Shown in pieces: positions 1 through 7,707 of a stretch of DNA of 64,000 nt (position 1 is its first letter; every line of letters begins with the position of its first letter). The notes below the pieces were generated by a model. That model did not search any database. It was not told the origin of the DNA and saw only the letters and a list, made by a program, of their open reading frames with translations. A program made the position numbers and the translations under genes. Origin of the DNA: G963422705 sp963422705 (GTDB taxonomy: Bacteria > Poribacteria > WGA-4E > WGA-3G); assembly GCA_963422705.1 (NCBI GenBank), contig OY730443.1, forward strand, positions 1,922,001 through 1,986,000, written 5' to 3'.

Positions 1-78
1 CAGCAAGAACGTTGCTAGGGCAAATCGGAGGCTATTGAGATTATCGTAGAGTTCGCGCGCTGCAATATGCCATATCAT
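1..78 (-). CDS. ABC-2 type permease, N-terminal fragment (cut by window edge)
   Basis: The reverse strand opens with an ATG at 78 preceded by a ribosome binding site (AAGGAACG) and stays open to the window edge, giving 26 codons. The peptide begins MIWHIAARELYDN and resembles the N-terminus of the adjacent permease (RELLDNLMTFRF against RELYDNLNSLRF). It is therefore most likely a second membrane subunit of the same ABC-2 exporter, co-transcribed after the gene at 177-1682. Only the first segment is visible, so substrate and length are unknown. Confidence 0.6.
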   Translation of the reverse strand, partial: MIWHIAARELYDNLNSLRFALATFLL

Positions 79-176
79 TTTTTATCGTTCCTTGCGATTC
101 TTTTCGGAATCTAGGGATTAGGTGCCGCCATTTGTTTCTTATTCTACGTTCGTCGGGTGCAAAAAGAATCCTGATT

Positions 177-1682
177 CTACACTTCCCTTCTGTGGAAAAT
201 CAGAAATATGAGCAGAAACATGAACAGGTTGATGAGCAGCAGCAAGCATACCTCCGGAAGGGCCCGTTTTACATTAACTTCGACACTGCTTCTCTGAAAA
301 GAAAATTTGGGAAGGCTCCTCCAATCCGCTGCCCCTTTGTCCGCAGAAAACCACTGTCGAGAACCAAATACATCTTTATCCGTAAAATAGTTAATCACTG
401 TTCGCCGGTATTGCCGCGTCGTTTCAAAGAAATCTCGGATGCCATTCAAGTCAGTGCCTGCCCACGCTTGCGCTACCGCGTCATAAATACCAACCGGTGA
501 AAGTTTTAACAACGCCCTCTCCATATTTGCCTGTTGGATAAAAATATCCTCAAGCACAGGTTTTCGGGTGAGCCACGTTCTGTCTGCTGTCGCCGTGACA
601 TGGGAACCGAGAAAACGGAAATGATTCTGTGCGTAAGGCATCTTATGTTCATCTTCCTCGCCAAATCCATCAAACTGCATGACACTTTCATAGGTGTACA
701 ATAGGGTTCGAGGGTTATCCGAAAAGAAAGCGTGGCGGGAGCCCCATCCCCTTAGCTCGAGCCCCCAATCTTCCCCCGGGAAATCATCAGTAGCGAGGAA
801 GTGTTTGCGTTTCCTGTCGAATTCCTCCCACATCTGTTCAATTTGGTTGAAAGCAGATGTCCTACGTACCTCCTGATTCTCAACATGTGGGAATACTGCA
901 AGAATCACGTTCGGATAGACTAATACCAAAAACCCCCATACGAACATGGATAACATTAACGCCGTTCTCATTCTACGATTGGTTGCCGAAATCAGCAGTC
1001 CGATGAGGTAGAATATCGACAGATACATAACCGATGTCAAAATCAGCCCACCTATCCGGAGAAAATCACCGGGGCTCAGTGAAATAGAGGCAGAAATTGT
1101 CATCAAGATGATTGAGAGAAGGATACTGATGAGCAACGGCACTAACAAGCAGAACATCGCGCTGATGTATTTGGAAAGTAAGATATGCCCCCGCTGCACC
1201 GGATGCGTCAAGACTAAACGTAATGTCCCTCGTTCATACTCCCCTGCGAGGGCATCGTAAGCGAAAATCAGTGCCAACAAACTCAGAATCACTTCAAAGA
1301 TAAAGACGATATCCATTGAGGCGAACATATCCATAAACGGATTATCCGATTCGTGTATATAGGCGTCCCATAGCGATGGAACATATTTGTGTGATACCTC
1401 TATCTGGTTACCGAGACGTTTGTCGAGCCCGAGACTGAAAATACTGAGGGGATTCGGCGGCCTGTCGGCGTAGACTCTACCTGCTGAATAAGTTTTTTTC
1501 TCGTCGAGTTGTCGCTGGTGCATTTTGACTGCATCGTTATGAGCCGCTAAACGTCGCTCATAGTCCTTAATAAGAACAGCAGTATTTGTTACCACAAGCA
1601 GCAACATAATGAAGACTGTTGCTGCGAAACGGAACGTCATAAGATTGTCGAGGAGTTCTCGGTGGATGAGTGTTATTAGCAT
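177..1682 (-). CDS. ABC-2 type transporter permease (DUF3526-like)
   Basis: This 501-residue membrane protein has a hydrophobic segment near residues 15-35, a large extracytoplasmic domain, then a cluster of five or so hydrophobic helices around residues 120-270. A second long soluble loop follows, and a final helix near the C-terminus ends with RREV. The YDALAGEYERGTLRLVLTHPV motif after the second helix is typical of ABC-2 permeases that follow the Nos/gliding type. The ATG at 1682 has an AGAGGCG ribosome binding site. A paralogous permease begins 98 bp downstream, so the pair probably forms one exporter; its ATPase is not in the window. The substrate is unknown. Confidence 0.75.
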   Translation of the reverse strand: MLITLIHRELLDNLMTFRFAATVFIMLLLVVTNTAVLIKDYERRLAAHNDAVKMHQRQLDEKKTYSAGRVYADRPPNPLSIFSLGLDKRLGNQIEVSHKYVPSLWDAYIHESDNPFMDMFASMDIVFIFEVILSLLALIFAYDALAGEYERGTLRLVLTHPVQRGHILLSKYISAMFCLLVPLLISILLSIILMTISASISLSPGDFLRIGGLILTSVMYLSIFYLIGLLISATNRRMRTALMLSMFVWGFLVLVYPNVILAVFPHVENQEVRRTSAFNQIEQMWEEFDRKRKHFLATDDFPGEDWGLELRGWGSRHAFFSDNPRTLLYTYESVMQFDGFGEEDEHKMPYAQNHFRFLGSHVTATADRTWLTRKPVLEDIFIQQANMERALLKLSPVGIYDAVAQAWAGTDLNGIRDFFETTRQYRRTVINYFTDKDVFGSRQWFSADKGAADWRSLPKFSFQRSSVEVNVKRALPEVCLLLLINLFMFLLIFLIFHRREV

Positions 1683-2000
1683 TTAATCGCCTCTAATCGC
1701 TTTCGTAAGTCGAATCCTTTTCGGTTTAAGAATTAAAACGGGATTCAGATAGCCTGTCAGCATCTACGGTATATGATACCATACTTTTCATTGTATCTTC
1801 GGCAGGAGACCCCGCTGCTTTAGCTCGGGGAGGAATGCCCGCTCCTGTATTGTATCGAAAAAAGGGTTGATTTTCTATCAAAAATGCTGTATCATGATAG
1901 TATCACGTTGGCAGACATACGAAGCGTTGCCGCTTGGTAACGTGTCTGCCTACCCACTTCGTAGGTTAGAACCTTATACCGTTCTATAGGGGTTAAAAAC
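1683..2000. other. intergenic region and IS left end
   Basis: There is no convincing gene. The stretch holds a hairpin at about 1810-1830 (CCCCG arm, CGGGG arm) shaped like the right end of an IS200/IS605 element but lacking an adjacent TTGAC, perhaps a solo remnant. It also holds a TTGAT pentamer at 1867-1871 and a long imperfect hairpin at 1910-1950. The last two fit the left boundary and left subterminal hairpin of the tnpB element. Confidence 0.5.
1910..1950. repeat. left subterminal hairpin of the tnpB element
   Basis: GGCAGACA at 1910-1917 pairs with TGTCTGCC at 1943-1950, and AAGCG at 1922-1926 pairs with CGCTT at 1931-1935 across a TTGC loop. It lies about 40 bp inside the TTGAT pentamer, where IS200/IS605 left-end hairpins are expected. 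Confidence 0.5.
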
Positions 2001-3199
2001 GTGATACGTGAAAACCGATGGCGAAAAAAAATAAAAAAACAAAAGAAACATCGCAGAACGTATAAGTATCCGATACGAGAACACCCCAAAAATGTCCGTC
2101 TTGGTAATATGCTTGACGACTTGTGCGATGTTCACAATCACTTTCTCAAGCTTGAGAACCGCTATTATCGTAGATACGGTAAATATGCCGGACGTTTCCG
2201 CGAAACGGCGGTTTCGCCCTACGCTTGCAACCGCATTTGACGAACTTGCTGAAACGCACAAAAAAACACTGGGCTTGGATACCTCGTGATACACTTGACG
2301 CGGTAATCATACGCCTCCACATTGCTTTTGAAAGATTTTTTGACATCCCCGGCGTCGGACGTCCGAAATATAAGAAACGCGGAAAATATCGTTCTGCAAA
2401 GTTTCAAAGTGGTTATCTCCTTGAAGAAGGGCGCGTCCGTCTCTCTTTCAAAGCGTGGGACGAAGACGCACAAAAATTTTTGTTCAACAAACGCTGGTTC
2501 TCTTTCCATCAGCATCGCAAATGGAAAGGGAATGTGAAGTACATCCAAATCCTTCGCGACAATGCTGGAACCTATTGGCTCTCTGTCGTGACAGATGATA
2601 CTTCTAAAGAAGTGCTGCCTGCTACGGGTGAAAGTTTAGGGGCAGACTTCGGAATGAAGGACGCATTTTTGACGTTGAACACGGACGAGAAAATACAATC
2701 GCCACAATTCTTGAAACACGCCTTGACAGAACTTCGAAAACACTCCAAAAGCCTTTCGCGTAAAGTCAAAGGTTCTAACAATTGGTGGCGTTGCCTCCGT
2801 CAGCTCACACGGGTGTATCGCAAGATTACCAACCAACGCAAAGATTGGCAGTGGAAGCTTGCCACAGCCCTGTGTAGAAGGTTTGACCTTATCGCTACCG
2901 AGACGCTGAACCTTGAGGGCATGAAACGCCTCTGGGGGCGGAAAGTGTCGGACCTTTGCTTCGGGCAGTTTCTTGAGATTCTGAAGTTCAAGTGTTTCAA
3001 ACATCATCGTGAGTTCCGTCAAGTTGGACAATGGACACCGACAACGAAGCCGTGTTCGGATTGCGGATATCACAACGAAAATCTAACATTGAACGACAGG
3101 CAGTGGACGTGTCCTGAGTGTGGTTCCCACCACGACAGAGACATCAACGCGGCGATAAACATTTTGAGGGCAGCTTGTGTTCCCTCTGTGGAGCGATAA
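2001..3199 (+). pseudogene. tnpB: TnpB RNA-guided nuclease, frameshifted by a palindromic insertion
   Basis: The N-terminal part (GTG at 2001; KYPIREHP...LENRYYRRYGKYAGRF) and the main part (from TTG at 2225; LQPHLTNLL...) lie in different frames. The break sits at a short palindrome-containing insertion at about 2201-2226; removing 23 (or 26) bp joins KYAGRF to LQPHL as in intact family members. The RuvC-like catalytic residues are present: GADFGMKD for the first Asp, TETLNLEGM for the Glu and HDRDINAA for the last Asp. A zinc finger has CSDCG and CPECG. TnpB normally cuts DNA beside a TAM under omega RNA guidance and maintains its IS. Expression of a full protein would need frameshifting or an internal start, so I call it disrupted. 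Confidence 0.8.
2201..2226 (+). repeat. palindromic insertion element, copy A (in tnpB)
   Basis: The core CGAAAC-GGCG-GTTTCG is followed by CCCTACGC. The same 25-base core occurs on the minus strand at 51053-51078 and 50877-50901. Here it breaks the tnpB reading frame. Confidence 0.8.
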
Positions 3200-3247
3200 T
3201 AAGACGGTGGACTAAGAGAGAAAACCGCAGTCGCTGAGAAGCACAAG

Positions 3248-3268
3248 CCCCTGCCTTTAGGCAGTGGG
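3248..3268 (+). repeat. right-end hairpin of the tnpB element
   Basis: CTGCC, TTTA loop, GGCAG, extended by CCC and GGG, is followed a few bases later by TTGAC at 3273. The preceding GCACAAGCCCC is also found at the corresponding end of the IsrB element (51985-51997). In TnpB elements this hairpin is part of the omega RNA scaffold next to the guide. Confidence 0.6.
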
Positions 3269-3370
3269 TGCCTTGACATTTGCATTCATCTCAGGTTCTT
3301 ATAAAAAAATATTTGCATTCATTTCCTCTATTTGCTAACATGAGGAAAATTTAGATTGTATAGGAAAAAG

Positions 3371-3934
3371 ATGAAGCGAAATATAGTAATCTTTGGCGTA
3401 ACGCTGTTTTTTATCGGGACGCTCATTGTACTAATTATTAACCGTGCCCAGAGTCAAAGCGATGTGGTACAACAGGGAAAATACCTCGTTGACACAGTCG
3501 GTGCGTGTGGACAGTGCCACACACCGCGGGCGGGCGCAGAATTTAATATGAAGATGTACCTCGCTGGGCATCCTGCTAATGCGGGGTATCCGCGCTATAA
3601 TTTCAGCATGATGCAACAAGGTATTTTTCTACTGACAGCCCCTACGATGAGTGCTTTTTCCGGTCCATTCGGAACGAGTTTCGCCTCAAATCTGACACCG
3701 GATAACGAGACGGGACTGGGTGAATGGACAGAAGCGATGTTTATCAAAGCCTTGCGCACGGGCTTACATCAAGGTGTAGAGGGCAACCGGAAGATTTTCC
3801 CACCAATGCCGACAAAACACTATGCCGAGATGTCAGATGCTGATTTGAAAGCGATATGGGCGTATCTGCGGACGATTGAACCGGTGAAAAACGAAGTCCC
3901 GTCTGCCCTCAATCCAAGAGGACGTCCGTATTAG
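3371..3934 (+). CDS. membrane-anchored c-type cytochrome
   Basis: The protein starts with an uncleaved-looking signal anchor (residues 4-25, hydrophobic) and then a single c-type heme motif CGQCH in the context VGACGQCHTPR. A C-terminal PPMP segment could provide the axial Met. I chose ATG at 3371, preceded by AGGAAA, over the TTG at 3356. It resembles the small monoheme subunits that pass electrons from periplasmic dehydrogenases. It stands just ahead of a Gfo/Idh/MocA oxidoreductase on the same strand and may accept electrons in that catabolic group, but this is inferred from proximity. Confidence 0.85.
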   Translation: MKRNIVIFGVTLFFIGTLIVLIINRAQSQSDVVQQGKYLVDTVGACGQCHTPRAGAEFNMKMYLAGHPANAGYPRYNFSMMQQGIFLLTAPTMSAFSGPFGTSFASNLTPDNETGLGEWTEAMFIKALRTGLHQGVEGNRKIFPPMPTKHYAEMSDADLKAIWAYLRTIEPVKNEVPSALNPRGRPY

Positions 3935-4021
3935 ATACTGATGCAGTATCAGCGTTTGCTAAGACAAAATCATCAGCAAGCATGTTGCTTGCCACCGTGG
4001 AAATATTTGGAGAATGTCTAT

Positions 4022-5083
4022 ATGAGCTCAAAAAAGGATTGCGTCCGCATTGCGATTGTCGGGATGGGTATCGGGCGGCCAAATGGTGCGGCGCTTTCAA
4101 GAAACCCGCGCGGGAAAGTTGTCGCGATCTGCGATTTGGTTGAAGATAGAATGAAAGCTTTCGCCGCGGATTTACCGGGTGAAGTTAAATGCTACACGGA
4201 TTACAAAACGATGTGCAAGGCCATCGATATTGACGCGGTGTTTGTCGGCACCCCGAATCAGTGGCATGTTCCGATAGCTTTAGAAGCGGTTCGGAACGGT
4301 AAACATGTCATGGTAACGAAACCGCTCGCGGATTCAGAGGAAGTAGCACGAAAACTCGTAACAGAAGCGGAAACGGTGGGAGTCGTTAATATGATGTCTC
4401 TTTCCACGCGTTTTGGCGACGGCTGCCAGTACCTCGGTAATATTGCCCGGGCTAATTACTTTGGCGAACTCTATTATGCGCGGGCGCGCAGCGTACGCCG
4501 AAGCGGCATCCCCGCGTGGAACCTCGGCTTCATTCAGAAAGGGGGCGGGGCATTTCGTGATATGGGGGTTCACGTCCTTGACGCGGCCTGGTGGATTTTA
4601 GGATTGCCCAAGCCTATCGCCGTTCTCGGTACCGCCGGCGCAAAGTTTGGCCCGCGCGGCCGCGGTTATTGGAATCGGACACGCCCTTCGAAAGAAATCT
4701 ATCAGAAATATGATTCCGACGATTACGCAGGCGGGTTTATTACCTTTGAAAACGGGATCGGATTGCAAGTGGAAAGTTTTTGGGCATCTCATCAACCCGA
4801 TGAATTTCAAATCGAACTGTTCGGCACAGAGGCGGGAGCTACACTAACTCCTTTACGAATTTACCGTACAGATGAAACAGGCACTAACGAAGACATTGAT
4901 GTTAACCTTCCACCGGGGAAATATAAAGAAGCATGGGACGCCATCGCCGGCCATTTTATTGAATGTATTCTTGAAGACGTAACTTGTAAAGCGCCACTTC
5001 GCCATGGCCTGATTGTCCAGCAGATGATGGAAGGCTTACTCACAAGTGCTGAAACCGGGCGTGAAGTCCACATCGAGGCATAA
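4022..5083 (+). CDS. Gfo/Idh/MocA family oxidoreductase
   Basis: This NAD(P)-dependent dehydrogenase has an N-terminal Rossmann fold (RIAIVGMGIGRPNGAAL, glycine-rich loop), the family VTKPLA motif corresponding to EKPL with the catalytic-region Lys, and a C-terminal alpha/beta substrate domain (GGAFRDMGVHVLDAAWWILG, a GxxxDxGxHxxD-like motif). The start at 4022 has GGAG about 10 bases upstream; the frame is open to 3941 but without a better site. It overlaps nothing and is 4 bp from the next gene, so it is in an operon with a PhyH-type dioxygenase and a sugar isomerase-like protein. The substrate is probably a sugar, polyol or acid derivative. Confidence 0.88.
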   Translation: MSSKKDCVRIAIVGMGIGRPNGAALSRNPRGKVVAICDLVEDRMKAFAADLPGEVKCYTDYKTMCKAIDIDAVFVGTPNQWHVPIALEAVRNGKHVMVTKPLADSEEVARKLVTEAETVGVVNMMSLSTRFGDGCQYLGNIARANYFGELYYARARSVRRSGIPAWNLGFIQKGGGAFRDMGVHVLDAAWWILGLPKPIAVLGTAGAKFGPRGRGYWNRTRPSKEIYQKYDSDDYAGGFITFENGIGLQVESFWASHQPDEFQIELFGTEAGATLTPLRIYRTDETGTNEDIDVNLPPGKYKEAWDAIAGHFIECILEDVTCKAPLRHGLIVQQMMEGLLTSAETGREVHIEA

Positions 5084-5087
5084 AATA

Positions 5088-5804
5088 ATGCTTGACATGA
5101 AAACGGTTCGCAAGAATTTCGCTAAAATAGGTTTCGCGATTGCCCGAAACTTATTCACCCGAAACGAGGTACAACGACTCAAACAGGAATGTATCGATAT
5201 TTTACAAACAGTCAAAGCGGAAAAAGGCAGCGATACTGTTGCTGTCCACGGTGTTTATGTCGGTTTGGCCGGGCGAAGTCCAGTTTTTCAAAAGGCAGTT
5301 GGCGATGAGCGGCTACTGGATATTTTAGAAGGAATTCTCTCACCGGATATTGAATTTTTAAGCGATAAAGTCGTTTTCAAGAGTGCTTCTATGGATTTCG
5401 CGAGTCCGTGGCATCAGGACTGGCACTATTGGCACGGTGCACACAAAGTCTCAATTTGGGTAGCGCTTGATGATGCTACTGTGGATAACGGATGCCTCAA
5501 ATTATTTCCGGGTTCGCATATCGCCCCGGTTTTACATGATGGGGACGCGAGCGATGGGCATGGATTCGGAAACCGGCTCCGGCCAGGGGCAATCGATGAA
5601 AGTCGAGCCGTGACAGCGGAACTTGAAGCGGGTGGTGCTGTCTTCTTCCACGATTTGACGCTTCATGCTAGCCACCCAAACCGCTCCGGGGCAGAACGTT
5701 GGGTTTGGATACCTACGTACCGGGATGCAAGCGGTGAGGACACCGATTATCCGTGGGCAGTTGCCGCAAAAGTTTTGCGTGGTGAAAAACGCATAGAAAA
5801 TTAA
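5088..5804 (+). CDS. phytanoyl-CoA dioxygenase (PhyH) family protein
   Basis: This Fe(II)/2-oxoglutarate-dependent oxygenase of 239 residues shows the metal triad: SPWHQDWHYWHG contains HxD, and the distal His is in FFHDLTLHASHPN, followed by an Arg (RSGAERW) that would bind 2-oxoglutarate. The ATG at 5088 follows GAGG within the end of the preceding gene. Families of this type hydroxylate lipids, small natural products or amino acids, and the actual substrate cannot be read from sequence. Its place between an oxidoreductase and a TIM-barrel isomerase suggests catabolism of an organic compound. A second family member is at 16035-16754. Confidence 0.87.
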   Translation: MLDMKTVRKNFAKIGFAIARNLFTRNEVQRLKQECIDILQTVKAEKGSDTVAVHGVYVGLAGRSPVFQKAVGDERLLDILEGILSPDIEFLSDKVVFKSASMDFASPWHQDWHYWHGAHKVSIWVALDDATVDNGCLKLFPGSHIAPVLHDGDASDGHGFGNRLRPGAIDESRAVTAELEAGGAVFFHDLTLHASHPNRSGAERWVWIPTYRDASGEDTDYPWAVAAKVLRGEKRIEN

Positions 5805-5813
5805 GAGGAATGT

Positions 5814-6668
5814 ATGTTTAAGAATTTGAGTACCGGTGCTATCGGCATCCGGGCGAATATGACAGAAGGCTTAGAATTGGCAAAAACCGCCGGCTTTGAC
5901 GGACTCGATTTGGACATTGGCGAAGCAAGTCAGTTGGCAGAAGCGGACTCTGTCCAATACGTTAAGAATTTGTGGGCAGAAGCTGGGATTGCCATGGGAG
6001 GCTGGGGATTTGGCATAAATTGGCGGGGAACCGATGCGGAGTATTACGCCGGCTTAGCACAATTACCTGCTCGCGCAGAACTCGCGGCAGAACTCGGGTG
6101 TTTCCGGACAACAACCGTTGTCGGTCCGGCTTCGAACGATTTGAATTATCAAGAGAATTGGAATTTCTCCGTGAAACGCCTTCGTCCTATTGCCGAAATA
6201 CTCCAAGCACATGGGCATTCGCTCGGGCTTGAGTTTATCGGACCTGCGACGAGTCGGAAAACCTCTAAATATCTGTTCGCCTATTCAATGGATGCAATGC
6301 TAGGGCTTGCTGCAGCGGTTGGTACAGGCAACGTCGGCTTACTATTTGATACATGGCATTGGTATACGTGTCGCGCCACGGTTGACGACGTTCGGAAATT
6401 ATCCACCTCGGATGTCGTGTATGTGCATATCAATGACGCGCCGGCAGGCATCGACGCGGATGCACAAATTGACAACATTCGTTGTTTACCGGCCGAAACC
6501 GGTGTGATTCCACTTACAGAATTGATACACGTCTTGAATGATATGGGTTATGAGGGGCCCGTAACACCTGAGCCTTTTAGCCAAAAAGTGAATTCGATGG
6601 TACCAGCAGATGCTGCAAAGGCGACTGCCGCATCGCTAGCTCAAGTATGGGAAAACGCGGGATTGTAG
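5814..6668 (+). CDS. sugar phosphate isomerase/epimerase-like TIM barrel
   Basis: A 284-residue protein of the xylose isomerase-like/AP endonuclease 2 superfamily. Visible features are the FDGLDLDIGEA strand-helix near the N-terminus, GLEFIGPATSRK, LLFDTWHWYTCRATVDD and VHINDAPAG. These carry the Glu, Asp, His and second Asp/His ligands of the usual divalent metal site, and TPEPFSQ carries a final Glu. The ATG at 5814 is preceded by AGAGGA. It lies 9 bp after the dioxygenase gene and is likely co-transcribed. Likely role: aldose-ketose isomerisation or epimerisation of a sugar or cyclitol; the substrate is unknown. Confidence 0.85.
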   Translation: MFKNLSTGAIGIRANMTEGLELAKTAGFDGLDLDIGEASQLAEADSVQYVKNLWAEAGIAMGGWGFGINWRGTDAEYYAGLAQLPARAELAAELGCFRTTTVVGPASNDLNYQENWNFSVKRLRPIAEILQAHGHSLGLEFIGPATSRKTSKYLFAYSMDAMLGLAAAVGTGNVGLLFDTWHWYTCRATVDDVRKLSTSDVVYVHINDAPAGIDADAQIDNIRCLPAETGVIPLTELIHVLNDMGYEGPVTPEPFSQKVNSMVPADAAKATAASLAQVWENAGL

Positions 6669-6731
6669 TCTGTGACGCACTGGATACGAGAGGCAAATTA
6701 GCGAGTGTAGAAATTCTCGCCTTAAGAGGGG

Positions 6732-7544
6732 ATGAGTGTGGAACTTATCAGCAGAGAGAGCATTCTTGCCATGACTCACGATTGGGAGGGTGATAGGTTT
6801 CCGGATGGGCGCCCGCGAGTTTCGGACGATATCCTGCGCCGGATGAAGGCTGTTAGCATTGAACAAGCATGGGGCATCCTTCACGGAAACGACTATAAAT
6901 TCCAATTTGCTGGAGATTGGCTGAATCTGCATCCCGAGCGGATTCTTGTCGGCAGGGCAGTAACCTGTGCTTTCGTGCCTATCCGCCCCGATTTCAACGC
7001 GGCAGTTGCAACCCAGGGCGAAAAGGAAGGACGTGTCGGTGGGCAAAATTCGTGGGTTATCGATACGCTTGTTCGCGATGATGTCATTGTCGTAGACTTG
7101 TTTGGTAAAGTCAAAGAAGGCACATTCGCCGGAGATAACCTCGGGAATTCCATTTATGCGAAAACGGGGACCGGAATGGTGATTGACGGTGGTATCCGGG
7201 ACTTAGATGGTATTTATGAATTACCGGATTTCGTGACTTTCGTGCGCGGTGTGGATCCAACAGGAATTGCAAACGTCACCCTAACCGGCATTAATATTCC
7301 CATCCGCATTGGTGAGGCGACAGTTTTACCGGGCGACATCGTATTAGGGCGTCGTGGCGGTATTATCTTTGTCCCGCCGCATTTTGCCCAACAGGTAGTT
7401 GAACGCGGTGAAAAAATCCAACTGCGTGACAGGTTTGGGCATCAACGATTGCGCGAAGGAATCTACACACCTGGTGAAATTGACCGGAAATGGTCAGAAG
7501 AGATTGAGGCTGATTTCTTGCAGTGGCGCGAAAACCAGAAATAG
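6732..7544 (+). CDS. RraA-like protein (HMG/CHA aldolase family)
   Basis: The 270-residue protein contains the RraA fold signature: GDNLGNSIYAKTGTGMVIDGGIRD, where G-x-R-D places the Arg that binds the oxoacid and the Asp that holds Mg2+. VLPGDIVLGRRGGIIFVP is the usual phosphohistidine-like core. Bacterial members are either 4-hydroxy-4-methyl-2-oxoglutarate aldolases, oxaloacetate decarboxylases or uncharacterised; true RraA RNase E inhibitors are shorter (about 160 residues). The N-terminal 60 residues are an extension typical of dehydratase-linked relatives. Context with an isomerase and dioxygenase favours a catabolic lyase. Confidence 0.83.
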   Translation: MSVELISRESILAMTHDWEGDRFPDGRPRVSDDILRRMKAVSIEQAWGILHGNDYKFQFAGDWLNLHPERILVGRAVTCAFVPIRPDFNAAVATQGEKEGRVGGQNSWVIDTLVRDDVIVVDLFGKVKEGTFAGDNLGNSIYAKTGTGMVIDGGIRDLDGIYELPDFVTFVRGVDPTGIANVTLTGINIPIRIGEATVLPGDIVLGRRGGIIFVPPHFAQQVVERGEKIQLRDRFGHQRLREGIYTPGEIDRKWSEEIEADFLQWRENQK

Positions 7545-7597
7545 TATTAAGAATTTTCGGCGTCTCCAATCTCGCAGTGGAATCATTCGGGGGAAAT

Positions 7598-7626
7598 TTG
7601 ACTTTTCAAGGCACATGTGTTATAAT
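7598..7626 (+). promoter_or_regulatory. sigma-70 promoter of the cysteine biosynthesis operon
   Basis: TTGACT at 7598-7603, a 17-base spacer and TATAAT at 7621-7626 stand 82 bp ahead of the cysteine synthase start. The match is 11 of 12 with the standard spacing, in the only sizeable gap before the operon. Confidence 0.75.
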
Positions 7627-7707
7627 TGAATCGGGCATTGCAGTGATGCACAACTGGAGAAAGTGCCGGTTCGTGTTTTGCGATAAAATTGCAGCGTCCT
7701 CCTTGAC

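Larger units (their letters stand above)
1872..3277 (+). mobile_element. IS200/IS605-type element carrying only tnpB
   Basis: The proposed ends are a TTGAT pentamer just left of 1872 and TTGAC at 3273-3277, the kind of left and right cleavage sequences I recall for ISDra2-like elements. Subterminal hairpins stand at 1910-1950 (GGCAGACA pairing with TGTCTGCC) and 3248-3268 (CTGCC-TTTA-GGCAG core). No tnpA (HUH transposase) is present, so mobility would depend on one elsewhere. The last 100 or so bases before 3277 would encode the omega/reRNA, with its guide starting at 3278. Boundaries are inferred, not proven by an empty site. Confidence 0.6.

Noticed and set aside
132..500. Plus-strand frame opposite the first permease
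   Set aside because: Antisense shadow of a well-supported membrane protein, and no ribosome site.
3279..3322. Direct repeat ATTTGCATTCAT on both sides of the IS right flank
   Set aside because: Both copies lie on the same side of the element, so it is not a target-site duplication. IS200/IS605 insertions do not duplicate their targets anyway.
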